The notes under the pieces are model-generated. The model had not been told where the DNA came from. It saw only the letters and a program-made list of their open reading frames with translations, and did not search any database. From the NCBI RefSeq assembly GCF_014205675.1, contig NZ_JACIIX010000004.1, forward strand, positions 203,100 to 267,099: a DNA stretch of 64,000 nucleotides, read 5' to 3'. Position 1 is the stretch's first letter. Each line of letters starts with the position of its first letter. This DNA is from Novispirillum itersonii. Lineage in GTDB: Bacteria; Pseudomonadota; Alphaproteobacteria; Rhodospirillales; Rhodospirillaceae. Positions 54,489-63,783 of this stretch are shown in pieces. The translations under genes were made by a program, and so were the position numbers.

Positions 54489-55252
54489 TGCCAGATCTCC
54501 AGACCACCGCCCATTGCAACCACAGCCAGCGCCACCAGCGGTGCAGCGGCAATCAGGCCATCTACCCGGTCGAGAACCCCGCCATGACCGGGAATGATCC
54601 GGCTGGAATCCTTGACGTTAAAACGCCTTTTGATCGACGACTCAAACAGGTCCCCGATCTGGGCCGTCACCGCCAGCACGGCGGCAAAGGCGGTCAGCGC
54701 AAAGGGGTTGCCCCCGCCGACCCACAGCGGAGCAGTCGCACCGACCACAGCCGCACAGGACATGCCACCGAGAAGGCCCGCCCAGGTCTTATTCGGGCTG
54801 ACCCGAGGGGCCAGCTTCGGGCCGCCGATGCTGCGGCCAAAGAAATAGGCACCACTGTCGGTGGCCCAGACCACCAGCAGCAGCCAGACCAGTGTTTCCA
54901 CGCCGCCCGCTTCGCGGACCCAGCACAGGGCGATCACCGGCAGACCGACATAGAGGCTGCCCATCGCCAGCCAGCCGGACCGGCTGAGGGCCGCCGTGGT
55001 CAGCGTCGATACCCACACCAGACCAAGAGCGGCAAACGGCATTTCCGGGGCCAGAACAGCGGCCACGGCAGAAGCGACAGCCGCAATCTGTCCGGCAAGA
55101 CTGAAGCGACCCCGGGTCATCCGGTCCCATTCCCACACCATCACCGCCGCAGCCGCAGCCGCCAGCAGGGAAAACAGCAGGGAATTGACCCAGACAGCCA
55201 GCAGGGCCACCGGCCCCATCACCAAGGCAGAGAGAATACGGGTCCGCAGCAT
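54485..55252 (-). CDS. cdsA: Phosphatidate cytidylyltransferase
   Basis: Makes CDP-diacylglycerol from CTP and phosphatidate in the inner membrane. It has 255 residues from the ATG at 55252 (AAAGGGGCGGG upstream) and about seven helices. The CdsA signature spans residues 205-231, including SSIKRRFNVKD and PGHGGVLDRVD. A frame to 55393 would run into uppS and is rejected. It lies 11 bases after uppS. Confidence 0.96.
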   Translation of the reverse strand: MLRTRILSALVMGPVALLAVWVNSLLFSLLAAAAAAVMVWEWDRMTRGRFSLAGQIAAVASAVAAVLAPEMPFAALGLVWVSTLTTAALSRSGWLAMGSLYVGLPVIALCWVREAGGVETLVWLLLVVWATDSGAYFFGRSIGGPKLAPRVSPNKTWAGLLGGMSCAAVVGATAPLWVGGGNPFALTAFAAVLAVTAQIGDLFESSIKRRFNVKDSSRIIPGHGGVLDRVDGLIAAAPLVALAVVAMGGGLEIWQ

Positions 55253-55263
55253 CGCCCGCCCCT

Positions 55264-56001
55264 TTACGCCGGAACCGCGCCGAAACGGCGCTCGCGGCTT
55301 TGGAACTGTGACAGGCAACGCTCCAGCTCGCGCGGGCTGAAATCGGGCCACAGCACGTCGGTGAAGACAAATTCGCTGTAAGCGCACTGCCACAGCAGGA
55401 AATTGCTGATCCGCTGCTCACCGCTGGTGCGGATCACCACGTCGGGATCCGGCACTCCGGCCGTATAGAGGGAGCCGGACAGATCCGCTTCGGTCAGGCT
55501 GTCCGCCGTCCGCTGTCCGGCGGCAACCTGCCGGGCCAGCGCCTGCGCCGCCTGCACAAGATCAGCACGGCCGCCGTAATTGATGGCAATGATCAGGGAC
55601 AGGCCCGGATTGGTCCGGGTCTTCTGTTCCGCATCTTCCATCAGCGTCACCAGATCACGGTCAAGCCGGGAGCGGTCACCGATAAAACTGAGGCGGACAC
55701 CGTTTTCCGCCAGCCGCCCGAGTTCAGAGCGGATGTACAGACGCAGCAACCCCATCAGGGCTGACACTTCATCGTCAGAACGGCGCCAGTTCTCAGACGA
55801 AAAGGCAAAGAGGGTCAGATGGGTCACCCCAAGGTCCGGGGCGGTCTCGACCACCGCCCGGACGGCATCCGCCCCTTTCTTATGACCGGCAACCCTCGGC
55901 AGGCCACGCGCTTTCGCCCAGCGTCCGTTGCCGTCCATGATAATGGCAACATGCAGCGGCGCGGCTGGCGGCGATACCGAAAGAGAAGCTTTAGAGGTCA
56001 T
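55264..56001 (-). CDS. uppS: Isoprenyl transferase (undecaprenyl diphosphate synthase)
   Basis: A cis-prenyltransferase making undecaprenyl diphosphate, the lipid carrier for peptidoglycan and the sugar pathways in this window. It has 245 residues from the ATG at 56001. IIMDGNGRWAKARGLPR (20-36) holds the catalytic D23. FAFSSENWRR and the C-terminal DVVIRTSGEQRISNFLLWQCAYSE-like region (about 180-205) bind the substrates. An alternative start at 56040 would add 13 residues. It is separated from frr by 155 bases. Confidence 0.96.
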   Translation of the reverse strand: MTSKASLSVSPPAAPLHVAIIMDGNGRWAKARGLPRVAGHKKGADAVRAVVETAPDLGVTHLTLFAFSSENWRRSDDEVSALMGLLRLYIRSELGRLAENGVRLSFIGDRSRLDRDLVTLMEDAEQKTRTNPGLSLIIAINYGGRADLVQAAQALARQVAAGQRTADSLTEADLSGSLYTAGVPDPDVVIRTSGEQRISNFLLWQCAYSEFVFTDVLWPDFSPRELERCLSQFQSRERRFGAVPA

Positions 56002-56156
56002 AAACCCTACACCACGCTTAAAAGGCCGGGCCCCGACCATAAGCCACCGTACAGCGGCCTGCGCCGGGGTCCGTCAGACGCGACAGGCGGTGAACTGCGC
56101 CACCGCCCGCCAGACGTATCCTCCGGAGACCGGGCCATCCAGCCCGGACAGACCGG

Positions 56157-56732
56157 TCAGACGTGCATGATTTCTTTCTGCTTGTGCTCAAGCGTATCAT
56201 CGAGATGCTTGATGGTATCGTCGGTCAGCTTCTGGATCTCGGCAGAATACTGGTGCAGTTCGTCCTGCGAGATCTTGCCGTCCTTTTCCATCTTCTTCAG
56301 GGCGTCGTTGCCATCACGGCGCACGTTGCGCACGGCAACGCGGGCGGCTTCGGCATACTTGGAGGCGACCTTGGTCAGATCCTGACGACGCTCTTCGGTC
56401 AGCGGCGGAATCGGCACGCGGATGGTCTGGCCGTCCGCCATCGGGTTCAGGCCCAGACCGGCATCCCGGATGGCCTTTTCAGTGGCCTTGACCATGCCCT
56501 TGTCCCACACGCTGACGGTCAGCATGCGCGGTTCCGGCGACCCGACAGTCCCGACCTGCTGCAACGGCATCGCCTGACCGTAGGCCTCAACCATGACCGG
56601 ATCCAGAAGGCTGATGTGGGCGCGGCCGGTCCGCAGACCCGCGAATTCCTTCTTCAGGACCTCAATCGTCTGGTCCATCCGGTGTTTGACGTCTTTCTTT
56701 ACCGACGCGTAATCAGCAGCAGAACCCGACAC
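56157..56732 (-). CDS. frr: Ribosome recycling factor
   Basis: Splits the post-termination ribosome together with EF-G. The 191-residue protein has two-domain RRF features: [22 protein letters not shown] in the first helix, then [38 protein letters not shown] and [20 protein letters not shown]. It starts 2 bases after the pyrH stop. Confidence 0.98.
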   Translation of the reverse strand: MSGSAADYASVKKDVKHRMDQTIEVLKKEFAGLRTGRAHISLLDPVMVEAYGQAMPLQQVGTVGSPEPRMLTVSVWDKGMVKATEKAIRDAGLGLNPMADGQTIRVPIPPLTEERRQDLTKVASKYAEAARVAVRNVRRDGNDALKKMEKDGKISQDELHQYSAEIQKLTDDTIKHLDDTLEHKQKEIMHV

Positions 56733-56734
56733 GA

Positions 56735-57457
56735 TTATTTCTCCTCGATAATGGTATAGCGGCCCTCGCCGCGCATCACGCCGGCAAAGGCACCATCGCC
56801 ATGCATGTTGAACACCAGAATCGGCAGGCGGTTTTCCCGCGACAGCGCGATCGCCGACGCGTCCATCACCCGCAGATCCTTCGCCAGAACCTCGGTGTAG
56901 CTGAGGGTTTCGTACCGGCGGGCATCCTTGTCCTTTTTCGGATCAGCGGTGTACACGCCGTCAACCTGCGTCGCCTTCAGCAGGGCATCACAGTTCACCT
57001 CGATCGCGCGCAGGGCAGCAGCGGTATCGGTGGTGAAAAACGGGTTTCCGGTCCCGGCGGCGAAAATCACCACACGGCCTTTTTCCATATGACGGACCGC
57101 CTTACGGCGGATGTAAGGCTCGCAGACGGCTGACATCGGAATGGCCGACTGGACCCGGGTATCAACGCCGATCTGTTCCAGCGCATTCTGCACCGCCAGC
57201 GCATTCATCACCGTCGCCAGCATGCCCATATAGTCGGCGCTGGTGCGGTCCATGCCCTGCGAAGCACCGGAAATTCCCCGGAAGATATTGCCGCCGCCGA
57301 TCACCAGACACACCTGAACGCCGGTATCCACCACAGCCTTCACATCGCGGGCGGTGGCTTCGATGACGGCGCGGTCCATCCCGAACTCGCGGGAGCCCAT
57401 CAACCCTTCACCGGACAGCTTCAGGAGAACGCGGCGATAACCCAGCGGTGCGGACAT
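56735..57457 (-). CDS. pyrH: UMP kinase
   Basis: Phosphorylates UMP to UDP. The 240-residue amino acid kinase-fold protein has KLSGEGLMG near residue 13, [10 protein letters not shown] (about 52-61), [20 protein letters not shown] and [15 protein letters not shown]. It forms a tight pair with frr. The 281-base gap upstream separates it from tsf. Confidence 0.98.
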   Translation of the reverse strand: MSAPLGYRRVLLKLSGEGLMGSREFGMDRAVIEATARDVKAVVDTGVQVCLVIGGGNIFRGISGASQGMDRTSADYMGMLATVMNALAVQNALEQIGVDTRVQSAIPMSAVCEPYIRRKAVRHMEKGRVVIFAAGTGNPFFTTDTAAALRAIEVNCDALLKATQVDGVYTADPKKDKDARRYETLSYTEVLAKDLRVMDASAIALSRENRLPILVFNMHGDGAFAGVMRGEGRYTIIEEK

Positions 57458-57613
57458 GGATCTTCCTTCTTCATCTATCAGCCGGCAACCCGGAACGCCT
57501 CTGTGGAGGCAACAGATGGCACCGGCCCTGTACCTGACATGACAGCGGGACTGTTCAGCCCTGTGCCATCAACCCGCCGGGCAATAACGGCAGAAACCGC
57601 CCCACGGGTACGG

Positions 57614-57730
57614 AAGGGGCGACACCGGCCCGGAAGTTTACACAAATCCGGTCCCGTGTCGCCCCTTTTGTTCCAAAACCGGGGTGCGGCGACACACCCC
57701 GGCGGTCCGGTCCGGCTTTTGGCCGGACCG
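57614..57730. promoter_or_regulatory. Inverted repeat and hairpins between tsf and pyrH
   Basis: Three structures lie in the tsf-pyrH gap. A 12-base perfect inverted repeat AAGGGGCGACAC / GTGTCGCCCCTT (57614-57625 and 57656-57667) spans a 30-base loop. The tsf terminator follows (57675-57702), and the hairpin CGGTCCGGC / GCCGGACCG (57708-57730) sits next to the tsf stop. Confidence 0.55.
57675..57702 (-). terminator. Terminator of tsf
   Basis: On the minus strand CCGGGGTG pairs perfectly with CACCCCGG around 8 bases, followed by TTTTGG. The short T-run suggests partial termination, so pyrH may receive both read-through and its own promoter. Confidence 0.75.
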
Positions 57731-57738
57731 TTAACCCA

Positions 57739-58668
57739 TTACGCCTTCCCGGCGGCAGCAGCGACTTCGGCAGCGAAATCGGTTTCCTGCTTTTCGATGC
57801 CTTCGCCGAGGGCGAAGCGCACGAAGCCCTTCAGCGCGACCGGCTTGCCGACAGACTTGGCCAGACCTTCGACGACCTTGGAGATCTTGGTTTCGCCGTC
57901 GATCACGAACAGCTGCTCCAGCAGGCAGACTTCTTCGTAGTACTTGCGGATACGGCCTTCGAGCATCTTGGCGATGATCTCTTCCGGCTTGCCGGAAGCG
58001 CGGGCCTGATCGGCGAGAACGTTACGCTCGCGGTCCAGCGAAGCGGTGTCAACGCTGGCGACATCCAGGAACTGCGGGTTGGCAGCAGCCACGTGCATGG
58101 CGATCTGCTTGCCGACTTCTTCCAGCTTCGCGGCATCGCCTTCGGATTCCAGGGCGACCAGCACGCCGATCTTGCCCAGGCCCGGCTTCACAGCGGTGTG
58201 GACGTAGGACGCGACGACGCCGGAGGTCACCGACAGGGAGATCGAACGGCGCAGGTTCATGTTTTCGCCGATGGTGGCGATGGCGTTGGTCACTTCGCCT
58301 TCGACGGTGCGGTCGGAACCCGGGAAGGCAGTGGCCTTCAGGACTTCGACGTCACCTTCGACGGTCAGGGCAACCTTGGCAATGCCTTCAGCCAGCGCCT
58401 GGAACTGATCGTTGCGGGCAACGAAGTCGGTTTCGGCGTTCAGCTCGACGACAGCGGCCTTGGAACCGGCGGAGGCAACGGCGACCAGACCTTCGGCGGC
58501 GACGCGGCCGGCCTTCTTGGCAGCAGCAGCCAGACCCTTCTTACGCAGCCAGTCAACGGCAGCTTCCAGATCGCCACCGGTTTCGGCCAGCGCCTTCTTG
58601 CAGTCCATCATACCGGCGCCAGACTTTTCGCGCAGGTCCTTCACCAGGGCAGCGGTGATCTCGGCCAT
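57739..58668 (-). CDS. tsf: Elongation factor Ts
   Basis: Nucleotide exchange factor for EF-Tu, 309 residues from the ATG at 58668 (GAGGGTATTCTC upstream). It has the UBA-like N-terminus ([31 protein letters not shown]) and the EF-Tu core domains, including [15 protein letters not shown], the EF-Tu-contacting segment. Downstream of rpsB as in nearly all bacteria. Confidence 0.98.
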   Translation of the reverse strand: MAEITAALVKDLREKSGAGMMDCKKALAETGGDLEAAVDWLRKKGLAAAAKKAGRVAAEGLVAVASAGSKAAVVELNAETDFVARNDQFQALAEGIAKVALTVEGDVEVLKATAFPGSDRTVEGEVTNAIATIGENMNLRRSISLSVTSGVVASYVHTAVKPGLGKIGVLVALESEGDAAKLEEVGKQIAMHVAAANPQFLDVASVDTASLDRERNVLADQARASGKPEEIIAKMLEGRIRKYYEEVCLLEQLFVIDGETKISKVVEGLAKSVGKPVALKGFVRFALGEGIEKQETDFAAEVAAAAGKA

Positions 58669-58875
58669 GAGAATACCCTCTTGTGTTTGGTCGTTACGGT
58701 GATCCGTCGGGATCACCAGATAGGGACAGATCGGTCAGCACCCTATCACCCTTTTCCGGGCAAGGAAGCGCTGAGATCCAGTGTCACAAAAATTCAAAAT
58801 CCCGCAGGGATCCGCAGCGGCATACCGGTCGGCATCCGGCGAAATTGCACCGGGAAGACCAGCATGCAGGATCCC

Positions 58876-58910
58876 CTTAAAGCAATGGCGGCGACCGGAG
58901 CCGCCGCCAT
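58876..58910 (-). terminator. Hairpin/attenuator between rpsB and tsf
   Basis: ATGGCGGC (58885-58892) pairs perfectly with GCCGCCAT (58903-58910) around 10 bases and on the minus strand is followed by TGCTTT. It sits 20 bases after the rpsB stop. It resembles the partial terminator known between rpsB and tsf in other bacteria. Confidence 0.6.
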
Positions 58911-58929
58911 TCCCGGGGACCGGACCGCC

Positions 58930-59700
58930 TTAGTTGGCGGCGCCAGCGTCCAGAACCGGCTCAACCGGAGCATCAACGGCAGCACCGACGTCAACACCGG
59001 CGGCGGACATCTCGGCCTGAATGCCATCCAGAACGGAGGCGGCGATCAGGTCGCAGTACAGCTTAATGGCGCGGATGGCGTCGTCGTTGCCCGGAACCGG
59101 GAAATCGATGCCGTCCGGCGAGGAGTTGGAGTCGAGAACGGCGACCACCGGAATGCCCAGCTTCTTGGCTTCGGCAACGGCGAGGTCTTCCTTCACGGTG
59201 TCGATGATGAACAGAACGTCCGGCAGGCCGCCCATGTCCTTGATGCCGCCGAGAGCGCGGTCCAGCTTTTCCTTCTCACGGGAGAGGTTCAGCTGTTCCT
59301 TCTTGGTGAAGCCCTGAAGCGCACCGCTGTTGAACATTTCTTCCAGTTCGCGCAGGCGGCGGATGGAGTTGGAAATGGTCTTCCAGTTGGTCAGCATGCC
59401 GCCGAGCCAGCGGTGGTTGACATAGTACTGACCGCACTTCTGAGCGGCTTCGGCAACGACTTCCTGAGCCTGACGCTTGGTGGCGACGAACAGGACGCGG
59501 CCACCGGCGGAGGTCACTTCACGGACCTTCTCCATGGCGCGTTGCAGCGCCGGAACGGTCTGCTGAAGGTCGATAACGTGCACGCCGTCACGCACGCCGT
59601 ACAGGAACGGAGCCATACGCGGGTTCCAGCGGCGGGTGCTGTGGCCGAAGTGGCAGCCAGCTTCAACAAGCTGACGCAGGGTAAAAGTCGGAAGGGCCAT
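58930..59700 (-). CDS. rpsB: 30S ribosomal protein S2
   Basis: The 256-residue S2 protein from the ATG at 59700 with AGAGGACATC upstream. [43 protein letters not shown] segment and [20 protein letters not shown] are canonical. The C-terminal ~30 residues are an acidic, Ala/Val-rich tail. A frame to 59847 is rejected: it covers the leader RNA and promoter. Confidence 0.98.
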   Translation of the reverse strand: MALPTFTLRQLVEAGCHFGHSTRRWNPRMAPFLYGVRDGVHVIDLQQTVPALQRAMEKVREVTSAGGRVLFVATKRQAQEVVAEAAQKCGQYYVNHRWLGGMLTNWKTISNSIRRLRELEEMFNSGALQGFTKKEQLNLSREKEKLDRALGGIKDMGGLPDVLFIIDTVKEDLAVAEAKKLGIPVVAVLDSNSSPDGIDFPVPGNDDAIRAIKLYCDLIAASVLDGIQAEMSAAGVDVGAAVDAPVEPVLDAGAAN

Positions 59701-59853
59701 GATGTCCTCTTTTCCGGTTGAGCCTCCACGGGGCGGTGTTATCAGGGCCATCCCTGACACCGGATGGATCGGCACAAAAGAACCGACCCGCGCACCCGTG
59801 TGCGTGGTTGAGGCGGGGTTAATAGCGCGATGAAACGCCTTTGGCAAGAGAGA
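59701..59853 (-). promoter_or_regulatory. rpsB promoter and leader RNA
   Basis: On the minus strand TTGCCA (59847-59842), a 17-base spacer and TATTAA (59824-59819) form a good sigma-70 promoter that begins 7 bases after the dnaE stop. The leader of about 110 bases can fold, for example CAGGG/CCCTG inside GGTGT/ACACC. Autoregulation by S2 through the leader is known in E. coli and is a possibility here. Confidence 0.7.
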
Positions 59854-62800
59854 TCAGATCTCGCGGATCTCCCGGACGCCGCCGACATCTTTCAGTGCGC
59901 CGATGGTGGCCCCGCTGAGGGCAAACCCGTCCTTCAGCGGCAGCTCCACCTCCTGCGTCGCCGTGCAGGCCACCAGCACGATCCGGCCATGGCCGCGCCC
60001 GTCGCGGGAAATCACCTGACGCAGCGGTTCCAGCGCTTCCGGCGCATCAAAGAACACCATCACCTTCTTGGTGGCGCGGGACACCGCATTGTCCAGCAGT
60101 TCCACATGCTGACCGTTCAGCCGCACCTGCTCGCCGTCCAGCCGGGCATCGATGCTGACCAGCAGCGGCTGACCGGAGTCCAGAAGATCGCGGCTGGTCG
60201 ACAGCACCTCGGAAAAGAACATCGCCTCATAGGACCCACCGGCGTCTGACATGGTGACAAAGGCGTAGCGGGAGCCGTTTTTGCCGATCTTTTCTTTACG
60301 GCCGCCGACAATCGCCGCCATTTTCACCGGCGACTGCCCGCCGTTCTTCAGATAGGTCAGCAGATCGCTGGATTTCACCGCATCCAGCCGGGCCAGCGTG
60401 GTGGCATAGGCATCCAGCGGATGGGCTGACAGGAAGAAACCGATCGCCGCCCGCTCTTCGTTCAGGGTTTCGGTGCGGGCCCACGTCACCCCGTCCGGCA
60501 GGGTGAAGCGCGGGGTTTCATCGGCCCCGCCGAACAGACTGACCTGTGCCGAAGACCGCGCTTCCGCCGAGGCCTGCGCATGCCGCAGGACCAGTTCAAT
60601 TCCGGCGAACAGGCGGGCGCGGTTCTTTTCCAGTCCATCAAACGCCCCGGCCCGGACAAGGTTTTCCAGCAGACGCTTGTTGATCGCCTTGGGATCCAGC
60701 CGCTTGGCGAAATCCTGAATCGATTTGAACGGTCCCCCGGCGCTGCGGGTATCCACCAGTGCCTGCATCGCTGCCTCGCCGACGTTTTTCACCGCCGCCA
60801 GCGCATACCGCACCGCCCCCTGCGGGGTCTCTCCGCCGAACTCTACCGAGAACTGCACCACCGAGCGGTTGACGTCCGGCGGCAGCAGCGGAATTTTCAG
60901 GCGCTGCAATTCGCCCTTGAAGGCCGCCAGCTTATCAGTGTTCTGCATATCGTAGGTCATGATCGCGGCCATAAACTCGACCGGATAATTGGCCTTCAGA
61001 TAGGCGGTCTGATACGCCACATAGGCATAGGCGGCGGCGTGGGATTTGTTGAACCCGTACCCGGCGAACTTGGCGATGGTATCGAAGATCATGGAAGCCT
61101 GTTCCGCCGGAATCCCCCGGGCCGAACAGCCTTCGCAGAACATGGCCCGCTGCTGGTCCATCTCCTCCTTGATCTTTTTACCCATCGCCCGGCGCAGCAG
61201 GTCGGCGCCGCCGAGGGAATACCCGGCCAGCACCTGCGCCGCCTGCATCACCTGCTCCTGATAGATCATGATCCCGTAAGTTTCCTTCAGGATCGGCTCC
61301 AGGTTCGGGTGCATGTAATCCAGGGGCTCCTGCCCCTGCTTGCGCGCGATATAGGACGGAATGTTATCCATCGGGCCGGGGCGATACAGGGCCACCACCG
61401 CGATGATGTCCTCCAGACAGTCGGGCTTCAGCTTGGTCAGCACATCGCGCATGCCCTGCGATTCCAACTGGAACACCCCGGCAGTTTCGCCCCGGCTGAG
61501 CATCTCGTAGGTCAGTCTGTCATCCAGTGGCAGGGCCGACAGATCAATCTCGATGTTGCGGTCCTTCAGCAGCTCCACCGCCTTTTGCAGCACGGTCAGG
61601 GTCTTCAGGCCGAGGAAGTCGAACTTGACCAGACCGGCGCTTTCCACCCACTTCATATTGAACTGGGTCACCGGCATATCGGAATGCGGATCGCGGTACA
61701 GCGGCACCAGCTCATCCAGCGGGCGGTCACCGATCACCACCCCGGCGGCGTGGGTGGAGGCGTGGGAATACAGGCCCTCCAGACGCTGCCCGATGGACAG
61801 AAGCTGCGCCACCTGCGGATCACTGTCGCGCAGGGTCTGAAGCTGCGGCTCCTGCTCGATTGCTTCCTTCAGCGTCACCGGGTTGGCCGGGTTGTTCGGC
61901 ACCAGCTTACAGATCTTGTCGACGTAGCCGAGTGGCATTTCCAGCACACGGCCGACGCTGCGCAGCACCGCCCGGGCCTGAAGCTTCCCGAAGGTGATGA
62001 TCTGCGCCACCCGGTCCCGCCCGTAGGCCCCCTGTACGTAATCAATCACCTCGCCGCGCCGGTCCTGACAGAAGTCGATATCAAAGTCAGGCATCGACAC
62101 GCGTTCCGGGTTCAGGAAGCGTTCGAACAGCAGCTGGAATCGCAACGGATCAAGGTCGGTGATGGTCAGCACCCACGCCACCACCGAGCCCGCCCCTGAA
62201 CCACGGCCCGGACCGACCGGAATTCCGTGATCCTTCGCCCACTGGATGAAGTCCGCCACGATGATGAAGTAGCCGGGGAACCCCATCTGGATGATGACGT
62301 TCAGCTCGAACTCCAGCCGCTCGCGGTAGGGTTTGGCAACCTCGGCTTTCTGCTCCCCGGTCATCTCCGGGGTGTAAACATGGATGGCAAGGCGCTTTTC
62401 CAGCCCTTCCTCTGCCATCTGGCGCAGCACCTCTTCTTCCGAAGAATCGGCGGCACGGGAGGACCGCGGCAGAATCGGCTTGCGCTTTTCCACCATCACC
62501 GCGCAGCGCTGGGCGATGACCAGCGTATTTTCAATGGCTTCCGGGATGTCGCTGAACAGCTCGATCATCTGCGCCGGGGTTTTCAGGCAGTGATGCGGGG
62601 TCAGGCGGCGGCGCTCCGTCACCGACATCGTCACTTTCTGCGACATGCAGATCAGCACGTCGTGGGCATCGAACATCCCGGCGTCAGGGAAATAGCAGTC
62701 GTTGGTGGCAACCAGCGGCAGATCCAGCGCATAGGCCAGATCAATCAGATCAGGCTCCACCCGGTCTTCCTCCGGCAGGTCGTGGCGCTGCAATTCCACA

Positions 62801-63369
62801 TACAGCCGCCCGGGAAACACCGCCGCCAGATGCTCCAGTGCCAGCCGGGCCCCGGCCTTGTCATTGTCCAGCAGGCAGCGCCCGACCGGCCCGCTCAACC
62901 CGCCGGTCAGGCAGATCAGCCCTTCCGACCAGCGTTCCAGATCCTCCATCGACACCTGTGGCGTCGAGATCCCGTCACTGCTGATAAAGGCCTTGGACAC
63001 CAGTTTCATCAGGTTGGCGTAACCGGCGTCATCCTGACACAGCAGCACCAGATCATCCGGCTCCGGTCCGCGCAGATCGCGGTTGCCGACGCTGCGGCTT
63101 TCGCCGGTTTCCTCCCGGGTCACGGCAATCTGACAGCCGATGATCGGCTGAATGCCATCCCCTGCCACCGTTACCGAAAACTCCAGCGCCCCGAACAGGT
63201 TGCGGGTATCGGTCAGGGCAACGGCGGGCATCCCCATGTCTTTGCACATCTTTCCCAGCTTTTTCAGCGGGATCGCCCCTTCCGACATCGAATAGGCGGA
63301 ATGCAGGCGCAGATGCACGAAGGTGCTGGGGGATGCGGCGGTCGGGGCGGCGGCGGTCGTATCAGTCAT
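59854..63369 (-). CDS. dnaE: DNA polymerase III subunit alpha
   Basis: The 1171-residue replicative polymerase. A PHP domain covers about residues 15-285 (VHLRLHSAYSMSEGAIPLKK). The polymerase core has GPGRGSGAGS (386-395) and PDFDIDFC (427-434) with the catalytic D428 and D430. The fingers contain FNKSHAAAYAYVAYQTAYLK. The C-terminal part has the helix-hairpin-helix, OB and tau-binding regions. It is DnaE1-type by length and by its place upstream of rpsB. The first 15 residues are an Ala/Thr-rich tail. Confidence 0.98.
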   Translation of the reverse strand: MTDTTAAAPTAASPSTFVHLRLHSAYSMSEGAIPLKKLGKMCKDMGMPAVALTDTRNLFGALEFSVTVAGDGIQPIIGCQIAVTREETGESRSVGNRDLRGPEPDDLVLLCQDDAGYANLMKLVSKAFISSDGISTPQVSMEDLERWSEGLICLTGGLSGPVGRCLLDNDKAGARLALEHLAAVFPGRLYVELQRHDLPEEDRVEPDLIDLAYALDLPLVATNDCYFPDAGMFDAHDVLICMSQKVTMSVTERRRLTPHHCLKTPAQMIELFSDIPEAIENTLVIAQRCAVMVEKRKPILPRSSRAADSSEEEVLRQMAEEGLEKRLAIHVYTPEMTGEQKAEVAKPYRERLEFELNVIIQMGFPGYFIIVADFIQWAKDHGIPVGPGRGSGAGSVVAWVLTITDLDPLRFQLLFERFLNPERVSMPDFDIDFCQDRRGEVIDYVQGAYGRDRVAQIITFGKLQARAVLRSVGRVLEMPLGYVDKICKLVPNNPANPVTLKEAIEQEPQLQTLRDSDPQVAQLLSIGQRLEGLYSHASTHAAGVVIGDRPLDELVPLYRDPHSDMPVTQFNMKWVESAGLVKFDFLGLKTLTVLQKAVELLKDRNIEIDLSALPLDDRLTYEMLSRGETAGVFQLESQGMRDVLTKLKPDCLEDIIAVVALYRPGPMDNIPSYIARKQGQEPLDYMHPNLEPILKETYGIMIYQEQVMQAAQVLAGYSLGGADLLRRAMGKKIKEEMDQQRAMFCEGCSARGIPAEQASMIFDTIAKFAGYGFNKSHAAAYAYVAYQTAYLKANYPVEFMAAIMTYDMQNTDKLAAFKGELQRLKIPLLPPDVNRSVVQFSVEFGGETPQGAVRYALAAVKNVGEAAMQALVDTRSAGGPFKSIQDFAKRLDPKAINKRLLENLVRAGAFDGLEKNRARLFAGIELVLRHAQASAEARSSAQVSLFGGADETPRFTLPDGVTWARTETLNEERAAIGFFLSAHPLDAYATTLARLDAVKSSDLLTYLKNGGQSPVKMAAIVGGRKEKIGKNGSRYAFVTMSDAGGSYEAMFFSEVLSTSRDLLDSGQPLLVSIDARLDGEQVRLNGQHVELLDNAVSRATKKVMVFFDAPEALEPLRQVISRDGRGHGRIVLVACTATQEVELPLKDGFALSGATIGALKDVGGVREIREI

Positions 63370-63439
63370 GGCCGGACGATGCCATGACCGGCGAGGGAAG
63401 GCAACGGGGTGCCCCTTGCGCCGGATAACAACAAAAACG

Positions 63440-63468
63440 CTTATAGGGCGCAGGTTTTTCTGCTACAA
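63440..63468 (-). promoter_or_regulatory. dnaE promoter
   Basis: On the minus strand TATAAG (63445-63440) is a 5/6 match to the -10 box, with TTGTAG (63468-63463) 17 bases upstream as -35. The start of transcription would be about 65 bases before the dnaE ATG. Confidence 0.6.
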
Positions 63469-63492
63469 ATACCTATGCAGGTATTGCATAGG
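63468..63492. promoter_or_regulatory. Overlapping palindromes at the dnaE promoter
   Basis: AATACCT (63468-63474) and AGGTATT (63479-63485) form one perfect inverted repeat with a 4-base centre. CCTATGCA (63472-63479) and TGCATAGG (63485-63492) form a second with a 5-base centre. They share bases and touch the -35 box of dnaE, so they look like alternative or paired operator sites. Confidence 0.5.
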
Positions 63493-63559
63493 CCGTTTGC
63501 ACTGCAAAAACAGGCTTGCCAGCAGCGGGGCAATGTAATACCTTAAGACACATAAGGTC

Positions 63560-63675
63560 TTGGCTCACACGGGCTGGACCGACCGAGTTTTACGGTCGCC
63601 GTCATCGTTCTGGGGAGTCCGGTGACAGGCCCGATGGGGAAGCGTACTTAGGGGGTCGCTTCCCCATCTCTTTTT
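63560..63675 (+). ncRNA. Candidate structured small RNA
   Basis: The plus strand can fold into a three-way junction: CGGGC (63570-63574) with GCCCG (63629-63633), GACCG/CGGTC (63581-63585 and 63593-63597) with a 7-base loop, and GTCATCG/CGGTGAC (63601-63607 and 63620-63626, one G-T pair) with a 12-base loop. A strong intrinsic terminator follows at once. No open frame of note overlaps it. A promoter is not obvious (TTGCCA at 63516 with TACCTT 17 bases later is weak). I do not recognise a known RNA family. Confidence 0.4.
63633..63675 (+). terminator. Strong intrinsic terminator on the plus strand
   Basis: GATGGGGAAGCG (63633-63644) pairs perfectly with CGCTTCCCCATC (63657-63668) around a 12-base loop, followed by TCTTTTT. 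No protein gene precedes it on this strand, which implies a non-coding transcript. Confidence 0.88.
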
Positions 63676-63734
63676 CCGGCCTTCTTTCTGAAGAAACAGG
63701 GCCAGACAGACAAAAAGCATCCATCAAGGCACCG

Positions 63735-63774
63735 ATACAAAAACGCTCCGTCCGGCTGACCCGGGCGGAGCGTT
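63735..63774 (-). terminator. Intrinsic terminator on the minus strand
   Basis: A 14-base stem with one G-T pair (arms 63742-63755 and 63761-63774) and a CTGAC loop is followed on the minus strand by GTTTTTGTATC. It lies just downstream of the IS630-type element and probably belonged to the gene beyond the right edge before the insertion. Confidence 0.8.
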
Positions 63775-63783
63775 CTGGCTTTA

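Noticed and set aside
58093..59721. 542-codon plus-strand frame opposite rpsB and tsf
   Set aside because: Antisense to two essential, fully recognisable genes and covering their intergenic region; no initiation signals.
60580..62199. 539-codon plus-strand frame opposite dnaE
   Set aside because: Antisense shadow of the conserved polymerase core.
63541..63675. Known small RNA such as SRP RNA, 6S or tmRNA upstream of dnaE
   Set aside because: None of the characteristic motifs (SRP tetraloop and asymmetric loop, 6S open bubble, tmRNA tag frame) could be found, so it is reported only as an unassigned candidate.
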